Assembly: GCA_002428365.1 (NCBI GenBank)
Contig: DIVW01000016.1
Span: 1-31,377, forward strand
DNA: 31,377 nucleotides
Direction: 5' to 3'
Origin: Propionibacteriaceae bacterium UBA6122
Lineage (GTDB): Bacteria > Actinomycetota > Actinomycetes > Propionibacteriales > Propionibacteriaceae
Every line of letters starts with the position of its first letter. The first letter of the stretch is position 1. Under the pieces are notes generated by a model. It was not told where the DNA came from. It was given only the letters and a program-made list of their open reading frames with translations, and ran no database searches. A program made the position numbers and the translations under genes. Below are positions 16,667 through 24,122 of the stretch, in pieces.

Positions 16667-18106
16667 ATGGACGCCGGTGCGAGCACCACGACGACCGCCG
16701 CTGCATACGGCGCCGCCACTGGCCCTCGCATGCGCTACGTCGGGCTGGCCCTCATGCTGAGCTGGACCTACTCGGTGTGGTTCGTCACCTCTCCCGTCTC
16801 CAACCTCCTCCAAGCCAGCGACACCCTCGTGTTGTCGCGGTTGACCACAACCCTCACCTCCGTGGTGGTGCCGCTGCTGTTCGTGTGGCGCCTCGGCCGG
16901 ACCGGACGGATGCCCATCAGTCCCGCGCTCATCTGGACGTCCGCCGGGGTGGCCTCTGCCGCCAGCGCGGTATCAGGGCTGCTCGACAGGTCAATGCCGA
17001 ACCCCTGGCCGTTCTTCGTGGTGAGCCTGTGCACCGGCACCTTCAGCGCGATCATCTGGCTGATGTGGGGCCAACGGCTCGCCGATCAGGCCGCCGACTT
17101 CGCCATCGAACACATCGCGCCGGTTTATGGCGGCCTACTCCTAGTGACGGTCGTCGTGACCGCCGCGATCCCCGCCCCGGCGCGGACCCTGGTGATAGCG
17201 GCCTATCCCCTGGTCTCCGGCTTCCTGTTGCACCTCAACCTTCGACTTCAAACCGAGAACAGGGCTACCCGGCTCCTCCCGCGCTCCACCACCGAGGACG
17301 CGCGGCGTCCCATTCTCACCGCAGCCTTGGTTTCCGTGGTGGTCGCCTTCAGTTGCTACTTGCTGGTGATGATCATCCCCCTCACCAGCCTTCCGTCCGA
17401 CACTTACCCATTCGCCTTGGGAGTCACCCTCGGCGCCGTCCTGATCCTTGCCTACGCGGGGCTCAGGGTCTGGGCCCAGCGCAGTGGGCGCAACTTCTCC
17501 TCCTTCGCGTGGCTCCTTCTGCCCGCGGTAGCCGCGTGCGCCATCTATCTGGCTGGCCCGCAGGCACACCTGATCGCCTTCCTTCTCGCGCTGGCCACCT
17601 GTTCGCTGCTCGAACTCCTCTTGGTGCGCCTGATGGGCGTGCTGACCTTGCACGGCTACCTTTCCCCGGTGGTCGCCTTCGCCATCTCGCGGAGCGCGTT
17701 CCGCTTCGGAGTCGCCCTCGCCATCGTGATCGGCCTGATCTTCGCCCGGACGCCAGATCTCATCGCGGTGGCGCTAGCCCCGACCATGGTCGTCCTGATC
17801 GTGGCCTTGGCTGCCTTCGCCATGGCCATGGTGCGCCAGGAACACGCCATCCAGGTGATTACCCACAGCCCCCAAGACATCAGCCACCTGGACGCCATGG
17901 TCGCTTCGGTCGCCGCCGAGTATCAACTCTCCGAGCGCGAACGCGAGATCGTCGCCCTGATCGGACGCGGCTATTCGGCGACCGCCGTCGCCGACAAACT
18001 GGTGATCTCCCCCCACACGGTCAATACTCACGTCCAACACATCTACGCCAAGCTCGGCATCCATAAACGCTCCGAGCTGATCGCCTACCTGCACCGCGAT
18101 GCGTGA
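16667..18106 (+). CDS. Polytopic membrane LuxR-type transcriptional regulator
   Basis: This 479-residue protein has about ten to twelve hydrophobic helices through residues 22-390, followed by a C-terminal LuxR-type helix-turn-helix at about 410-475. That domain contains YQLSEREREIVALIGRGYSA, then VADKLVISPHTVNTHVQHIY, then AKLGIHKRSELIAYL. Such integral-membrane LuxR regulators are known mostly from Coriobacteriia and other Actinobacteria. They would sense a membrane-soluble or transported signal and bind DNA from the membrane. The ATG has AGAGGA six bases upstream. No transporter or enzyme gene is adjacent, so its target may be itself or distant. The gene sits between two copies of a direct repeat, which may mark its insertion. 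Confidence 0.85.
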   Translation: MDAGASTTTTAAAYGAATGPRMRYVGLALMLSWTYSVWFVTSPVSNLLQASDTLVLSRLTTTLTSVVVPLLFVWRLGRTGRMPISPALIWTSAGVASAASAVSGLLDRSMPNPWPFFVVSLCTGTFSAIIWLMWGQRLADQAADFAIEHIAPVYGGLLLVTVVVTAAIPAPARTLVIAAYPLVSGFLLHLNLRLQTENRATRLLPRSTTEDARRPILTAALVSVVVAFSCYLLVMIIPLTSLPSDTYPFALGVTLGAVLILAYAGLRVWAQRSGRNFSSFAWLLLPAVAACAIYLAGPQAHLIAFLLALATCSLLELLLVRLMGVLTLHGYLSPVVAFAISRSAFRFGVALAIVIGLIFARTPDLIAVALAPTMVVLIVALAAFAMAMVRQEHAIQVITHSPQDISHLDAMVASVAAEYQLSEREREIVALIGRGYSATAVADKLVISPHTVNTHVQHIYAKLGIHKRSELIAYLHRDA

Positions 18107-18201
18107 GTGCCAACGCAATTCGCACAACGTAGCCCTTGAACGAGAACTCCCGCCTATTGACGGTCAACTTGACCACCGCCTGGGGGCCTTGGATGTCGAT
18201 C

Positions 18202-18252
18202 TTCACCAGCCTGGAGCTCATCAACCCCTAGATCCAGTGAGGCCAGCCGCCT
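18202..18252. repeat. 51-bp direct repeat, copy B
   Basis: This copy lies 96 bases after the LuxR-type stop codon and matches copy A at 16131-16181 with five substitutions and no gaps. A longer alignment upstream needs a small gap. Confidence 0.85.
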
Positions 18253-18414
18253 CGCGCCGGCACCCATGAACGAGGGCCGTCTCTCCGACCTCAACGGAGC
18301 GTCACCAAGCACCACGGCTTGACCGCCCATTAGGTCACCCCCGAGCTACACTCCGGCTGCTCGGTTGGTTCCGGGCAGCTGCCACAGCGCCGATATGGGG
18401 GCGCCGAACAGCCG

Positions 18415-18451
18415 AACTCGCAGAAACGCAAGCACTAACTCGCAGAAACGC
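18415..18451. repeat. Short tandem repeat AACTCGCAGAAACGC
   Basis: The 15-mer AACTCGCAGAAACGC occurs at 18415-18429 and again at 18437-18451 with a 22-base period. It lies just beyond the degenerate toxin-tip fragment and its role is unknown. Confidence 0.7.
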
Positions 18452-18487
18452 CGCGCCGTTTGCGGGTTCCCGGGGTGTTCGCCTTGC

Positions 18488-18541
18488 CGCCACCAACTCC
18501 CCTTCGGGGCGTGCGCCCCGGTGGCGAACTGTCTGAGGCCC
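18488..18541 (-). pseudogene. Degenerate toxin-tip fragment (second copy of toxin C-terminus)
   Basis: On the minus strand this stretch reads LRQFATGAHA and then, after a one-base deletion, EGELVA. The intact toxin at 19844-19885 encodes LRQFDTDPHALKGDLVG. At DNA level 18498-18538 matches 19844-19885 at 35 of 42 positions with one gap. It has no start codon and is frameshifted, so it is a remnant of a toxin cassette lying behind the immunity genes, as seen in arrays of displaced toxin tips in polymorphic-toxin loci. The region also folds: CGCCACC at 18488-18494 pairs with GGTGGCG at 18520-18526. Confidence 0.65.
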
Positions 18542-18543
18542 GC

Positions 18544-18839
18544 CTACCCCTGTAGCTCGTTTAACCAAGGGTCCACGCTCGCCAGTCCCGGCCCGAGCAA
18601 CGCCCTCAGCTCGGAATCCGGTTGGCCCGGGTCTGGGACGTTGTCAGCAAGGTGCTCATCGAACACCGGACGGAGCACTGGATGGGCGTAAGCAAGCGCC
18701 CACACCGCCCTACCCGCCGCATCGCCACTCAATCCGGATCTTTGGGTCATAGTCCAACCACCAGGCCCTCTTTGGGCATGCGCGCACCGCGGCCAAGCGC
18801 CTGGATGGTCTCATCCCCGATCCGGTGACCTTCCATCAT
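18544..18839 (-). pseudogene. Two overlapping short ORFs, probably a broken immunity-type gene
   Basis: A 30-residue ORF (18839-18747, MMEGHRIGDE to EGLVVGL) overlaps by ATGA a 68-residue ORF (18750-18544). The second reads like the C-terminal end of a larger protein: AHPVLRPVFDEHLADN, then PDSELRALLGPGLAS. Together they look like the start and end of one decayed gene placed behind an immunity gene, although two coupled tiny genes cannot be excluded. No function is assigned. It lies between the CdiI-like gene and the degenerate toxin tip. Confidence 0.4.
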
Positions 18840-18846
18840 TGGGACG

Positions 18847-19305
18847 TCACTCCCCGTTCGGCGTCCCAGCGTTGAGGAAACTCGACATGACCTCTGACAA
18901 GTCGGTGCCTTCGTGGGCGGGATCCTTGGGGTCGATTCGCTCCGCAATCAACCGAACCTGGGTTCGCTGATCGCCGTGCGCATCCCAATACTCATCGGAA
19001 ACGCGCAGCACGGAGGCCAGGAGCGCACCTGGGTAAAAATCACCCGAAGCAAGCGGACGCTGGTCAAACACGGCAGTTGCCAGGGGAATCAAGGTCGGCA
19101 GCGCAATCTGTTGCCCCACCAACAATCGGAGGCCTTCATCACCTAGATCGCCCAGCGGACGACGATGGAGCATCGTGCAGGTCCGTACCAGATAGGAGTC
19201 CTCCGGATCAGGATCGCCCCAATCCTGACCGTCGATGTCTTGAAGGCTCAGCACCGCAGTCGCCTCGCTCTCGGCGGGTTCCACGCCCACACTTGATTCG
19301 CCCAT
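18847..19305 (-). CDS. CdiI-type (CdiI_3-like) immunity protein
   Basis: This 152-residue protein carries the pattern of the contact-dependent-growth-inhibition immunity family. It has LSLQDIDGQDWGDP near residue 19, then SYLVRTCTMLHRRPLGDL, then LLVGQQIALPTLIPLA, then LASGDFYPGALLASVLRV. Members bind and neutralise a cognate toxin tip in the cytoplasm. The ATG at 19305 is eight bases after the DUF4279 stop and has AGGCGGG upstream; the longer frame to 19440 would overlap that gene. It is the third gene of the toxin operon. Whether it protects against the intact upstream tip or a lost one is not clear. Confidence 0.85.
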   Translation of the reverse strand: MGESSVGVEPAESEATAVLSLQDIDGQDWGDPDPEDSYLVRTCTMLHRRPLGDLGDEGLRLLVGQQIALPTLIPLATAVFDQRPLASGDFYPGALLASVLRVSDEYWDAHGDQRTQVRLIAERIDPKDPAHEGTDLSEVMSSFLNAGTPNGE

Positions 19306-19312
19306 TACCCGC

Positions 19313-19720
19313 CTAAAGGACGTACTGATCCACGTCGATCTCGGCGCCAGCGCGCGCAAGCCAGGACAACGACTCCGCCGAAAGGTGAAGACCTGTGGCC
19401 AACCCCTGGTCGCCAACCGGAATCCGCTGAAAAATGCCAAGGACTACTTCGCAGCCGTCCCGCTTGCACTGCGCAAGCCGATCGGCCAAGCCGGTATCCA
19501 ACCCAAGAATCGCCAGGTCTAGGGCTGCCGTCCCCGGGTGCCTGCCAGGCTCCAAAGCCAGCTTCTCCGTCCAACAGCTCCTCGCCCGTGGCGCACCACC
19601 ACTGACCCCGCTTGGGTCACCACGCGAATACCCGGCAGGCCCGGAGACGCGGCCTACCCGCTCCTCAAGGTCGCCGAGAGTTAAGTCGTTACTGCTGACC
19701 GAGAGCTCCGCTTCAAACAC
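19313..19720 (-). CDS. DUF4279 protein, probable immunity protein
   Basis: This 135-residue protein matches the DUF4279 layout. It starts with FEAELSVSSNDLTLGDLEER, has a central tryptophan-containing segment (RSCWTEKLALEPG), then VVLGIFQRIPVGDQG, and ends with LHLSAESLSWLARAGAEIDV followed by DQY. Members often follow polymorphic toxins and are regarded as immunity proteins. The start is a GTG with AAGG eight bases upstream, only five bases after the toxin stop. Being first behind the toxin, it is the best candidate for its cognate immunity factor. Confidence 0.85.
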   Translation of the reverse strand: MFEAELSVSSNDLTLGDLEERVGRVSGPAGYSRGDPSGVSGGAPRARSCWTEKLALEPGRHPGTAALDLAILGLDTGLADRLAQCKRDGCEVVLGIFQRIPVGDQGLATGLHLSAESLSWLARAGAEIDVDQYVL

Positions 19721-19725
19721 GGCAA

Positions 19726-21606
19726 CTACCTTGGCACCAACCCTGTGGGAATGGCCACAGTCCCGTCCTTGCTGACCAAGTACAACTCACCTTTGGGCCC
19801 CATCTTGATATCGAACTTCGAAATCGAACCGCGACCCACGAGATCCCCTTTGAGGGCGTGCGGATCGGTGTCGAACTGTCTGAGGTAGGCCTCCGCCTGC
19901 CGCGTACTCAAGCCCTTGAAATCGCGTGCGCCAGACTCCGACGCCCCTCCGCCCCCACCTCCGGACGTCCCCGAGCCGCTTGCTGCGTTCAGCAGCGCGT
20001 GGGAAACCAGGGTCGCACCCACCACGCTACCGACCGCGAGCGCTACCCCACTGCTGGTCAGCAGGACGGTTCCAGCGGTGGTGACTACCAGCGCTGCGGC
20101 CGGCGGAAAGAGCAGAAAGGCGAGCAAGATGATCGCCAACCCGAGCCAAAGCTCCGCAGACGACAACGCGTCCAAGACGTGATAGTTGGTGACCAACCGG
20201 AGAGTCGGGTCGCCGCCCATAACCAGCGCCACCACCACCAGTACTGCAGTCGCCAGGGACGCACCCCCGGTCGCCAAGCGGAATGCCGGCCGAATCCTCA
20301 GCTCGTGAAGCGATGGTTCGCGCAACTGGCGCAACTGGCGCACCAGCGCCGGCAACTGAGCAGCCAACAGCACCGAGCCAAGGGCCAACCCCACCAGCAT
20401 CAGGCCCGTGCCGAACCAGGTGCCAGCGACTTCCTGCAGCCCCCGAGTCGCCGGCCATCCGCCAACAACCAAGAAAAGCAACGCCGGAACCACACTCAGC
20501 GCCCAGAGCAGCGTCCGCCAACTCCGCAACCCACGCAGGCTAAGTGAGCCGGCGACCTGCTTTGCGGCACCCGCCCATTGAACCCGATCCGTCAGTTGCT
20601 GCAACTGGGTTATCCGCTGCTCCACTTCGACAGCGAATTCTGGCGGTGGCACACCAGCCAACTGAGCGTTCAGGGCGGCACGCCGCTCGAGCGCCACCTG
20701 CCAGGTGACGAAGGTGCTCCACGGTGCGCCGCGAACAGCCACCTCGACTAACGGCCAGGGGCCCAACCCGTCCGATCGCTCCCCATCAAGAAGGATGTCC
20801 GGACGTGACCGCCGGGCACCCGCCAAGCCGACCCGATCCACCACTACCAGCACCACGAGCGCCACGAGGAGCAGCCCCGCGAGCCGCTGCTCTATCCAGG
20901 AGAGCACTGGCGAAGCCCAGGCCATCCCCGACAGCGAGTGGGCCGCGTTGAAGTTGGCATGAATGAGGCTCACCAACACCAGCGGGACCAGACCTAGCCA
21001 GCGATGCGGTCGACGGCGAATGAACCAGCCCAGCCCAGCGGCGGCCAACGCGCTCCAGACCAAATGCTGCGCCGCTGACGTTGCGGGCCAGTCGTAGCTG
21101 ACCGGGACGGGGAGCCAAGTAGTGAGGGAAGTCCAAATCGACGGCACCCCGATGGCTCCCGAGAGGGTGGCTCCAGCAAGGTAGCCGCCAGGAACGGCGG
21201 TGGTCATTGCGTCCAGCTGGCCGTACCTAAGTACGCCTTCGGCTAGAGCGAACCCCGCCCCCGTTGCGGCCCCCACCAGCAGGTGGTCGACAAGCCCGAG
21301 CTGACCAGAAGTGCGGGGCCAGAGCCACGCCACGATGATCAGTGGGGCCACCTTGAGGACTTCTTCGAGGACTGGATCAGCCGTCCACCCGAGGACGTCA
21401 ACGACCTCAGCCAGCCGCCAGGGACCAATCCAAGCCACGGCTCTGGTGCTCAGCCACTGGAGTCCGATCGTCAGCGGAGCCACTACGAGGAAGCCGACTG
21501 AGATCGCCTGTAGCAGGGTGATCACTCGGACGGATCTAGCCCAGGACATCACAGCCGCAAGCTGGATGACCGACACCATCGCGGCGAACACCATCAGCAA
21601 TACCAA
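19726..21606 (-). CDS. PrsW-type intramembrane protease fused to a polymorphic toxin tip
   Basis: This 626-residue protein has an N-terminal PrsW-like membrane protease. Its motifs are LEEVLKVAP (Glu81/Glu82), FALAEGVLRY at 119-128, QHLVWSALA with His181, and LIHANFNAAH with His216. A soluble region of about 250-350 and more helices (365-530) follow. A Gly/Ser linker (SGSGTSGGGGGGA) then leads to an 80-residue C-terminal domain with RQAEAYLRQFDTDPHALKGD and FDIKMGPKGELYLVSKDG. That tip resembles polymorphic toxin type 33. The protease domain may release or export the tip. TTG at 21606 is the start, with GGGAG five bases upstream and an in-frame stop shortly before. Two immunity-type genes follow. 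Confidence 0.82.
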   Translation of the reverse strand: MVLLMVFAAMVSVIQLAAVMSWARSVRVITLLQAISVGFLVVAPLTIGLQWLSTRAVAWIGPWRLAEVVDVLGWTADPVLEEVLKVAPLIIVAWLWPRTSGQLGLVDHLLVGAATGAGFALAEGVLRYGQLDAMTTAVPGGYLAGATLSGAIGVPSIWTSLTTWLPVPVSYDWPATSAAQHLVWSALAAAGLGWFIRRRPHRWLGLVPLVLVSLIHANFNAAHSLSGMAWASPVLSWIEQRLAGLLLVALVVLVVVDRVGLAGARRSRPDILLDGERSDGLGPWPLVEVAVRGAPWSTFVTWQVALERRAALNAQLAGVPPPEFAVEVEQRITQLQQLTDRVQWAGAAKQVAGSLSLRGLRSWRTLLWALSVVPALLFLVVGGWPATRGLQEVAGTWFGTGLMLVGLALGSVLLAAQLPALVRQLRQLREPSLHELRIRPAFRLATGGASLATAVLVVVALVMGGDPTLRLVTNYHVLDALSSAELWLGLAIILLAFLLFPPAAALVVTTAGTVLLTSSGVALAVGSVVGATLVSHALLNAASGSGTSGGGGGGASESGARDFKGLSTRQAEAYLRQFDTDPHALKGDLVGRGSISKFDIKMGPKGELYLVSKDGTVAIPTGLVPR

Positions 21607-21996
21607 GCCAGCTCCCGTCCTCAGCGCGCGCTACCGCGCACCCCCGGTTGCCAACCCGATTCGACGATAGCTGAGCTCCTGGTAACCACGGCACCGGCCG
21701 AAAGCATCTGTGGACAACTTGCCCAAACACCCGGCGAATCAGTTCCTGCCAGGCCTCGGGTTGGGTGCCCCCTCAGTTGACTTTGACTCCCCGAAGTAGG
21801 GTGCATCCAAACGCGAGCGGGGGCGCCATAGCCGATGACCGCGATGTGTGGCGCGACAGCAACTCCCCGCCAACTTGGCCCGCCTACGACACCGAGCGCC
21901 GACGTCCTCAGGGCCCTGGCGGACCAGTGAGCGCGGCGATACCTGACCGCATGGCCAAACATCCGTATCGGCATCGGTCTCTGCTCGATCACCTGT
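21607..21996. other. Intergenic region upstream of the toxin operon
   Basis: About 390 bases without a convincing gene separate the PIN-toxin stop from the toxin operon start; both are read on the minus strand, so the toxin promoter should lie here. TGTGGACAA at 21710-21718 is a perfect match, on the minus strand, to the actinobacterial DnaA-box form TTGTCCACA. A single box has little weight. Confidence 0.45.
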
Positions 21997-22605
21997 TTAC
22001 GAGACGAGTTCCGCGAGGCGTTTGCCCGCACTCCCGAGGAGGTGCTTGCGCACCCGTTCAGCGAAAGCCGGACAGCCAGCGGACTTCAGGCGAGCAGGCA
22101 GATCCGCCTGACCATCTCTTTCGAACCAATACCTGCCGTTGGCAACTACAGCCTTCGCTACAACCTCCGGCGCGATGTCATCGATAAGGGCGAGGAAGTC
22201 ATCGGGGTGATACACCTCATAGGGCGACGTGTTCTCGTCCCAGACGAAGTCGGCCACGTTGCAGGTGAGCAGAATGTCGGCTCTGGCGGCAAGCGTTGCT
22301 GCATGTATGTGTGCGTCGTGCGGGTCTTTCCCCAGATAGGAGCCATCGATCACAAAATCTGTGACTCTGCCGGTTTCGAACACCCACACCAGGCGATCCC
22401 GGATCCCGGCGATCCGCACACCATCCCAGTCGGGGTTCTTATCACGCAGGTGGTGGATCAAATCCGCCAGGACGTCCTCAGTCCACCGAATCTCGAAAGG
22501 CGGCACCTCGGCAATCGTGTAGAGGAGGCCCAGCCAATCTCGGAGCGTTCTGGAAAACCACACGTTCGAGTCAACAAAGACAACCGTCTTGCCCCGAACT
22601 CTCAC
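21997..22605 (-). CDS. PIN-domain ribonuclease toxin
   Basis: This 202-residue protein has a PIN domain with the first acidic residue in VVFVDSNVWFS, an acidic helix WTEDVLADLIHHL, and the C-terminal cluster KDPHDAHIHAATLAARADIL followed by LTCNVADF. PIN toxins cleave RNA with a metal-ion centre. The start is a GTG at 22605. The gene follows a helix-turn-helix antitoxin gene by 38 bases, an antitoxin-first order. Its extra C-terminal 60 residues (KAVVANGRYWFERDG onward) make it longer than typical VapC proteins. Confidence 0.83.
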   Translation of the reverse strand: MRVRGKTVVFVDSNVWFSRTLRDWLGLLYTIAEVPPFEIRWTEDVLADLIHHLRDKNPDWDGVRIAGIRDRLVWVFETGRVTDFVIDGSYLGKDPHDAHIHAATLAARADILLTCNVADFVWDENTSPYEVYHPDDFLALIDDIAPEVVAKAVVANGRYWFERDGQADLPARLKSAGCPAFAERVRKHLLGSAGKRLAELVS

Positions 22606-22643
22606 GCGGGCAGCTTATTGCTGGCGACCGACAGTCAGGCGAA

Positions 22644-23078
22644 TCACACTTCGTCGTCTTCCAACTCGAGCAATTCAGCAAAGGCGGCCCGCTCACGAGC
22701 GCGCCGGGCCCGCAGCGCCACGAAGACATCTCCCGAACTGAGGCGATGGTGCGAACCGACACGGTGGGCCGCAATCGTGCCGTCGGCGATCATCTTCATC
22801 AGCGTCGGGCGCGAAATACCAAGCACCTCGGCCGCAGCGGTCGTCGTGAGCACCTTGGGCATGGAGCTCACCGTCACTGTTCCGCCGCGGGCAATCACCG
22901 CCAGCACATGTTGAAGCAGCTTGCCAATCTCTGGCGGCAGCGCGACCTTACGCTGACCTGCGCGCTCCACGACCAGTGATCCGGCCTCACCTTCGAGACT
23001 GCCGAGAACGCTGCGGGCCAGCTTCGTCTCCCTCTCCGTGGTCATGACGCGGGTCTCGTTGCTACTGATGATGGGCAT
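22644..23078 (-). CDS. Excisionase-like helix-turn-helix antitoxin
   Basis: This 144-residue protein has a MerR/excisionase-type DNA-binding domain at about 75-125: VLTTTAAAEVLGISRPTLMK followed by MIADGTIAAHRVGSHHRLSS. A C-terminal acidic tail (AFAELLELEDDEV) could neutralise the PIN toxin. ATG at 23078 has GGAG seven bases upstream; ATG at 23045 is an alternative. A sigma70-like promoter with an overlapping inverted repeat lies about 55-80 bases upstream, consistent with autoregulation. Confidence 0.82.
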   Translation of the reverse strand: MPIISSNETRVMTTERETKLARSVLGSLEGEAGSLVVERAGQRKVALPPEIGKLLQHVLAVIARGGTVTVSSMPKVLTTTAAAEVLGISRPTLMKMIADGTIAAHRVGSHHRLSSGDVFVALRARRARERAAFAELLELEDDEV

Positions 23079-23130
23079 GACTAGCTCCGTCCAAGAGCGG
23101 GACCTCGTCCAAATCCCGCTTACTCTCGCA

Positions 23131-23160
23131 AGTGTAGGCAGATTGCACTTATAACTGCAA
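23131..23160 (-). promoter_or_regulatory. Promoter and inverted repeat of the PIN antitoxin operon
   Basis: On the minus strand TTGCAG (23160-23155) and TACACT (23136-23131) are 18 bases apart. The -35 element overlaps the inverted repeat TTGCA-N8-TGCAA at 23143-23160, a likely operator for the antitoxin. Confidence 0.55.
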
Positions 23161-23268
23161 CGCTTCAGGTCCAGGTTACCTAGACGCCACCGCTAGCTCG
23201 AGGTAAGCCTCCCGGGCCACGTTGCTGATCAAGGCCGCGGCAAAACCGCTACGGGCACGGCGCTAAGG

Positions 23269-23697
23269 CTAGGGCCGCTCGATGGTCACGACGGCGACGA
23301 GCCCGTCCAACCCCAAGAAGTCATCGGGATTGGTCGTGTAGAGGGCAAGGCCCTCGGCGGCCGCAGTGGCGGCAATCATCAAGTCGGCCACCCGGCGGCG
23401 CGGGGTGCGTCCGGCCGCGAACACCGCCGCGCTCATTCGCCCGAACCTGCGAGCGGCGTCGGTGCCGAACGAGAACGGCTCGAACTCGCGCTCGACGCGC
23501 TGCAGCAAGTCGAGGCGAGCAGCGCGCTCACGCGCCGCGTCCGGGTCGTTGCCATTGACGAGGTGAACCCCGGCCGAAAGCTCAGCTAGCGACACTGCAC
23601 TGATCGCCAACTCCTCCGGCAGACTCTCCGCGGACAGCAAATGCCGCAGAATCAGCACATTGGTATCGACCAGGCCGCGGGTGGGTTCAGCGGCCAT
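23269..23697 (-). CDS. VapC-type PIN-domain toxin
   Basis: This 142-residue protein is a typical PIN toxin. It has GLVDTNVLILR with the first Asp, SAVSLAELSAG with the conserved Glu, RRRVADLMIAATAAAEGLAL with the C-terminal Asp, and TTNPDDFLGL. It would act as a metal-dependent endoribonuclease. ATG at 23697 overlaps the antitoxin stop by 11 bases; the longer frame to 23772 would run through the antitoxin gene. It forms an antitoxin-first operon under the palindromic operator at 23964. Confidence 0.88.
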   Translation of the reverse strand: MAAEPTRGLVDTNVLILRHLLSAESLPEELAISAVSLAELSAGVHLVNGNDPDAARERAARLDLLQRVEREFEPFSFGTDAARRFGRMSAAVFAAGRTPRRRVADLMIAATAAAEGLALYTTNPDDFLGLDGLVAVVTIERP

Positions 23698-23956
23698 AAG
23701 GATCGACCACCGAGTCGAGGAAGACCGCGTCTTGATCGGCACGGAAGCGATCAAGGTCGATGCTGGCCGCAACCACTGAGGACGTCATGAAGTCGGCCCG
23801 CGCAACGAAGCGCTGGCGACGACGCAGCGGAATCAGTTGGCCGATGCCTCGCCCGTCGCGGGTGACGATGAACGAATCGCCGCGCTCGACCGCGTCCATG
23901 ATCTCTTTGGAGCGCAGCCGCAAATCGCGTTGGCTGATGTGCGGTTCGGAGGTCAT
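23687..23956 (-). CDS. Phd/YefM-type antitoxin
   Basis: This 89-residue protein has the Phd/YefM N-terminal DNA-binding fold: SQRDLRLRSKEIMDAVERGD, then SFIVTRDGRGIGQLIPLRRR. The C-terminal tail (DQDAVFLDSVVDPYGR) would contact the toxin. ATG at 23956 is preferred; the GTG at 23971 lies inside the palindromic operator. It overlaps the PIN toxin gene by 11 bases. Confidence 0.87.
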   Translation of the reverse strand: MTSEPHISQRDLRLRSKEIMDAVERGDSFIVTRDGRGIGQLIPLRRRQRFVARADFMTSSVVAASIDLDRFRADQDAVFLDSVVDPYGR

Positions 23957-23963
23957 AGCACAC

Positions 23964-23982
23964 GGTAGCACGCGGTGCTACC
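23964..23982. promoter_or_regulatory. Palindromic operator of the Phd/VapC operon
   Basis: GGTAGCAC and GTGCTACC form a perfect inverted repeat separated by GCG, just upstream of the antitoxin start. A third half-site, ATAGCAC, lies next to it at 23956-23962. The position and symmetry fit autorepression by the antitoxin or the toxin-antitoxin complex. Confidence 0.65.
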
Positions 23983-24122
23983 TCCCGGCTTAGCGCCGAA
24001 ACTCCCGGCAACACCCGCCTTCCCGTGACCAGACGCGAGCGACACACCTCACGACTCCCCCACTCCCCTTGACGCCGCACCCCCAACCTCGGTTCGCTGA
24101 GCGCAGCCATTTCGGAGGACCC

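Larger units (their letters stand above)
18107..18487. other. Non-coding region with repeats
   Basis: No gene is convincing here. The minus-strand frame through 18225-18120 reads like protein (LVKIDIQGPQAVVKLTV) but is cut by a stop at the repeat and runs into the LuxR-type gene, so it may be a gene relic. The region holds direct-repeat copy B and a small tandem repeat. Confidence 0.4.

Noticed and set aside
16618..18066. 482-codon plus-strand ORF overlapping the LuxR-type gene
   Set aside because: The translation is Arg/Pro/His-rich nonsense, while the alternative frame shows membrane helices and a LuxR domain.
18488..18526. Hairpin at 18488-18526 as an intrinsic terminator
   Set aside because: The fold exists but has no T-tract and coincides with the degenerate toxin-tip sequence, which explains the stretch better.
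21765..22187. 140-codon plus-strand ORF in the gap upstream of the toxin operon
   Set aside because: It has no start signal or domain and runs antisense into the PIN toxin gene.
22042..22914. 290-codon plus-strand ORF over the PIN pair
   Set aside because: It is antisense to two recognisable toxin-antitoxin genes and has a Ser/Arg-rich shadow composition.
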